From: an uncultured Methanomassiliicoccales archaeon
Lineage (GTDB): Archaea > Thermoplasmatota > Thermoplasmata > Methanomassiliicoccales > Methanomethylophilaceae
DNA: 16,367 bases
NCBI GenBank assembly: GCA_959597175.1
Contig: CAUFXM010000018.1
Span: forward strand, 1 to 16,367
Direction: 5' to 3'
Below are positions 14,071-16,367 of the stretch, piece after piece. Numbering within the stretch: the stretch's first letter is position 1; each line of letters begins with the position of its first letter. The notes under the pieces were generated by a model. It was not told the origin of the DNA, did no database searches, and worked only from the letters and a program-made list of their open reading frames with translations. The position numbers were made by a program, and so were the translations under genes.

Positions 14071-16367
14071 GTCACACCCTCACGGGTGTGTGGATTGAAA
14101 CAGGTTCAGGTGTCCGAGACTTACGACCTGTCTACCAGTCACACCCTCACGGGTGTGTGGATTGAAACTTGTTGAGCTGGTTGAGACCGTACTGGTTGAC
14201 CACGTCACACCCTCACGGGTGTGTGGATTGAAACATCCTAACGTGCACATCGGGATCCATAGAGAAATAGTCACACCCTCACGGGTGTGTGGATTGAAAC
14301 GCAGTACTTGAAGTCCCTCACATGCGTAGGCGAGGTCACACCCTCACGGGTGTGTGGATTGAAACGATGAGCTTCCCGATGCTGATGTGGTGCCGAACAG
14401 TCACACCCTCACGGGTGTGTGGATTGAAACTGACAGAATATTATCCTTTAGGATAACCCCCGAAGGTCACACCCTCACGGGTGTGTGGATTGAAACCTCG
14501 ATACGGCGCTCCATCTCCTCGATCTTGGGACAGTCACACCCTCACGGGTGTGTGGATTGAAACGTTGCGTGCAACGTTGACAACCCTGAGGAGGTCGTGT
14601 CACACCCTCACGGGTGTGTGGATTGAAACTTGATGTTCGAGGAAACGAAGGACGTAAGTCCGGAGTCACACCCTCACGGGTGTGTGGATTGAAACTCATC
14701 CATGTCCCGTGCAAAGCCGTACAAACCACTGTCACACCCTCACGGGTGTGTGGATTGAAACCAGGATGCCGGACAAGTTCGCGCTGCTGGAGAAGGGTCA
14801 CACCCTCACGGGTGTGTGGATTGAAACCAAACACGAGGAGTCAGGAACGGTAGAATAGCAGGGTCACACCCTCACGGGTGTGTGGATTGAAACATCGTAT
14901 CGTACGACTGCATCTGACCAGACTTACCGTCACACCCTCACGGGTGTGTGGATTGAAACGACATGCCGAGGACGGAGAGCATCAAGGCGAAGAGTCACAC
15001 CCTCACGGGTGTGTGGATTGAAACGTCTCGACGCGGCCGATGATGAGACTGGAATCGAAGGTCACACCCTCACGGGTGTGTGGATTGAAACCATTTCATC
15101 CTCGGGGCAATGGCATATAGGGCACAGTCACACCCTCACGGGTGTGTGGATTGAAACGATCATGCAGGAAGAGGACGCGATAAGCTGGCTTGTCACACCC
15201 TCACGGGTGTGTGGATTGAAACGTCTCCAATACGTTGCCGGACTTCGGGGATACATCGTCACACCCTCACGGGTGTGTGGATTGAAACAGTCCTACATTT
15301 AGGGCATTCGAACTCAAACATAGGTCACACCCTCACGGGTGTGTGGATTGAAACAGTGCGGATAGAGTATTACCTTTTAGGATAACCCGTCACACCCTCA
15401 CGGGTGTGTGGATTGAAACTCTTTTCCCAAGAACACAGGCAACGAGGTCCAACCGTCACACCCTCACGGGTGTGTGGATTGAAACCCTGATACGCTCCTC
15501 GGTTTCCTCGATGCGGCGCGTCACACCCTCACGGGTGTGTGGATTGAAACTGCTTGTAGGATTCGGGGATGAACTCATCTTTGACCGTCACACCCTCACG
15601 GGTGTGTGGATTGAAACAACATGAGCGCCTCTCCGGTAGGGGATTCCTTAGAGTCACACCCTCACGGGTGTGTGGATTGAAACTTCTGATACTCTTGCTG
15701 CTCTCTCCGTATTGGGTTGTCACACCCTCACGGGTGTGTGGATTGAAACATGAGTAACGGTCTTGCTCGTCTCGGATGGCTTCCTGTCACACCCTCACGG
15801 GTGTGTGGATTGAAACGGATAAATCGTCCCTTTCGCACCACATGTTGCAGGTCACACCCTCACGGGTGTGTGGATTGAAACCGTCTCAGCTTGCTACTAT
15901 CCGGTCTTCCCAAGCAGTCACACCCTCACGGGTGTGTGGATTGAAACCAGATAATCCCCGCATCAGGGGATTCCACCATAACGTCACACCCTCACGGGTG
16001 TGTGGATTGAAACCTCCTTAACTGATGTTGCTCCCGCTCCACATGATCGTCACACCCTCACGGGTGTGTGGATTGAAACTTGGCGAGCCACTGGAGCTGC
16101 TTGGGGAGCCTGTCCGTCACACCCTCACGGGTGTGTGGATTGAAACCTTTGTATTGGTCTAAGGGTCCCGAATCTGACCATGTCATACCCTCACGGGTGT
16201 GTGGATTGAAACGACGACCGTTCCGATTACTGTTACCACATCTTGAGGTCACACCCTCACGGGTGTGTGGATTGAAACCGAAGAAAGAAGGGGAAATGTT
16301 TGGAACACGGGCGTCACACCCTCACGGGTGTGTGGATTGAAACGTCTCGATGCAGCGGACGATGAGA
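14071..16367 (+). CRISPR. Type I-C CRISPR array, 35 repeats, continuing past the window end
   Basis: The repeat is 31 bp, begins GTCACACCCTCACGG and ends GTGTGTGGATTGAAAC. Its arms CACACCC and GGGTGTG can form a hairpin, and the 3' end supplies the ATTGAAAC handle typical of type I-C crRNA. Thirty-five repeats were counted, the first at 14071-14101 and the last at 16313-16343. The 34 complete spacers are 34 bp (8), 35 bp (20) or 36 bp (6) long; spacer 35 is cut by the window end after 24 bp. All repeats but the 33rd appear identical. The repeat differs little from those of bacterial type I-C systems. Leader-proximal (newest) spacers are at the left. Confidence 0.99.
16182..16212 (+). repeat. 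Variant CRISPR repeat (33rd)
   Basis: This repeat reads GTCATACCC at its start where all others read GTCACACCC, a single C-to-T change at position 5. It weakens one pair of the repeat hairpin to a G-U wobble in RNA, so processing should still work. It lies far from the leader, as expected for older repeats. Confidence 0.9.

Noticed and set aside
15092..15126. Spacer 16 shares 13 bases (ATGGCATATAGGG) with the reverse strand of cas8c near 9333-9345, a possible self-target
   Set aside because: A 13-base match is expected about once by chance for this much spacer sequence against the window, and flanking bases do not match.
14080..16340. Open frames through the CRISPR array giving repeated HTLTGVWIET, VTPSRVCGLK or FNPHTREGVT peptides
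   Set aside because: They are translations of the CRISPR repeat and spacers in different frames, not genes.

Overview
The window looks like a piece of a methylotrophic methanogen of the order Methanomassiliicoccales (class Thermoplasmata). The evidence is an archaeal-style tRNA gene with a TATA box and no encoded CCA end, archaeal AT-rich promoters close to start codons (likely leaderless mRNAs), a bacterial-type aconitase and, most tellingly, a cas4 gene that is whole only if one in-frame amber codon (UAG) is read as an amino acid. Members of this order decode UAG as pyrrolysine. The order is an inference; no marker gene for methanogenesis is in the window.

Layout. 1-117: a tRNA-Pro(CGG) gene on the minus strand with its promoter just upstream. 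118-335: an AT-rich intergenic stretch with two copies of a 16-bp direct repeat. 336-1802 (+): an AAA/DUF4143 ATPase. 1715-2863 (-): a class II Fic-family AMPylase-like protein, convergent with and overlapping the ATPase gene by 88 bp. 2864-3014: a regulatory interval with a 39-bp nested palindrome and a GC hairpin. 3015-5651 (-): aconitate hydratase of the AcnA/IRP1 type. 5652-6209: a 558-bp non-coding divergent region with GC-rich palindromes near its middle and a strict 9-bp-periodic element just before the cas operon.

6210-13931 (+) is a complete type I-C CRISPR-Cas operon in canonical order: cas3, cas5c (Cas5d), cas8c (with a probable internal cas11c start), cas7c, cas4, cas1, cas2. It is followed by a 139-bp AT-rich leader and a CRISPR array from 14071 to beyond the window end (35 repeats of 31 bp, 34 complete spacers of 34-36 bp, one partial). 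Three gene junctions share the same ATGA stop/start overlap, so the genes are probably cotranscribed and translationally coupled. Cas1-Cas2-Cas4 would acquire spacers, Cas5c would cut pre-crRNA, Cas5c-Cas7-Cas8c-Cas11c would form Cascade, and Cas3 would degrade the target.

The most notable observations are: (1) the in-frame UAG in cas4, lying just before the three C-terminal cysteines of the Fe-S cluster, with the read-through product ending in an ATGA overlap with cas1; (2) a strong internal ribosome binding site for Cas11c; (3) pairs of diverged spacers, one pair differing only at every third base, implying repeated sampling of the same protein-coding site in related mobile elements; (4) several unexplained symmetric or periodic DNA elements at promoters.
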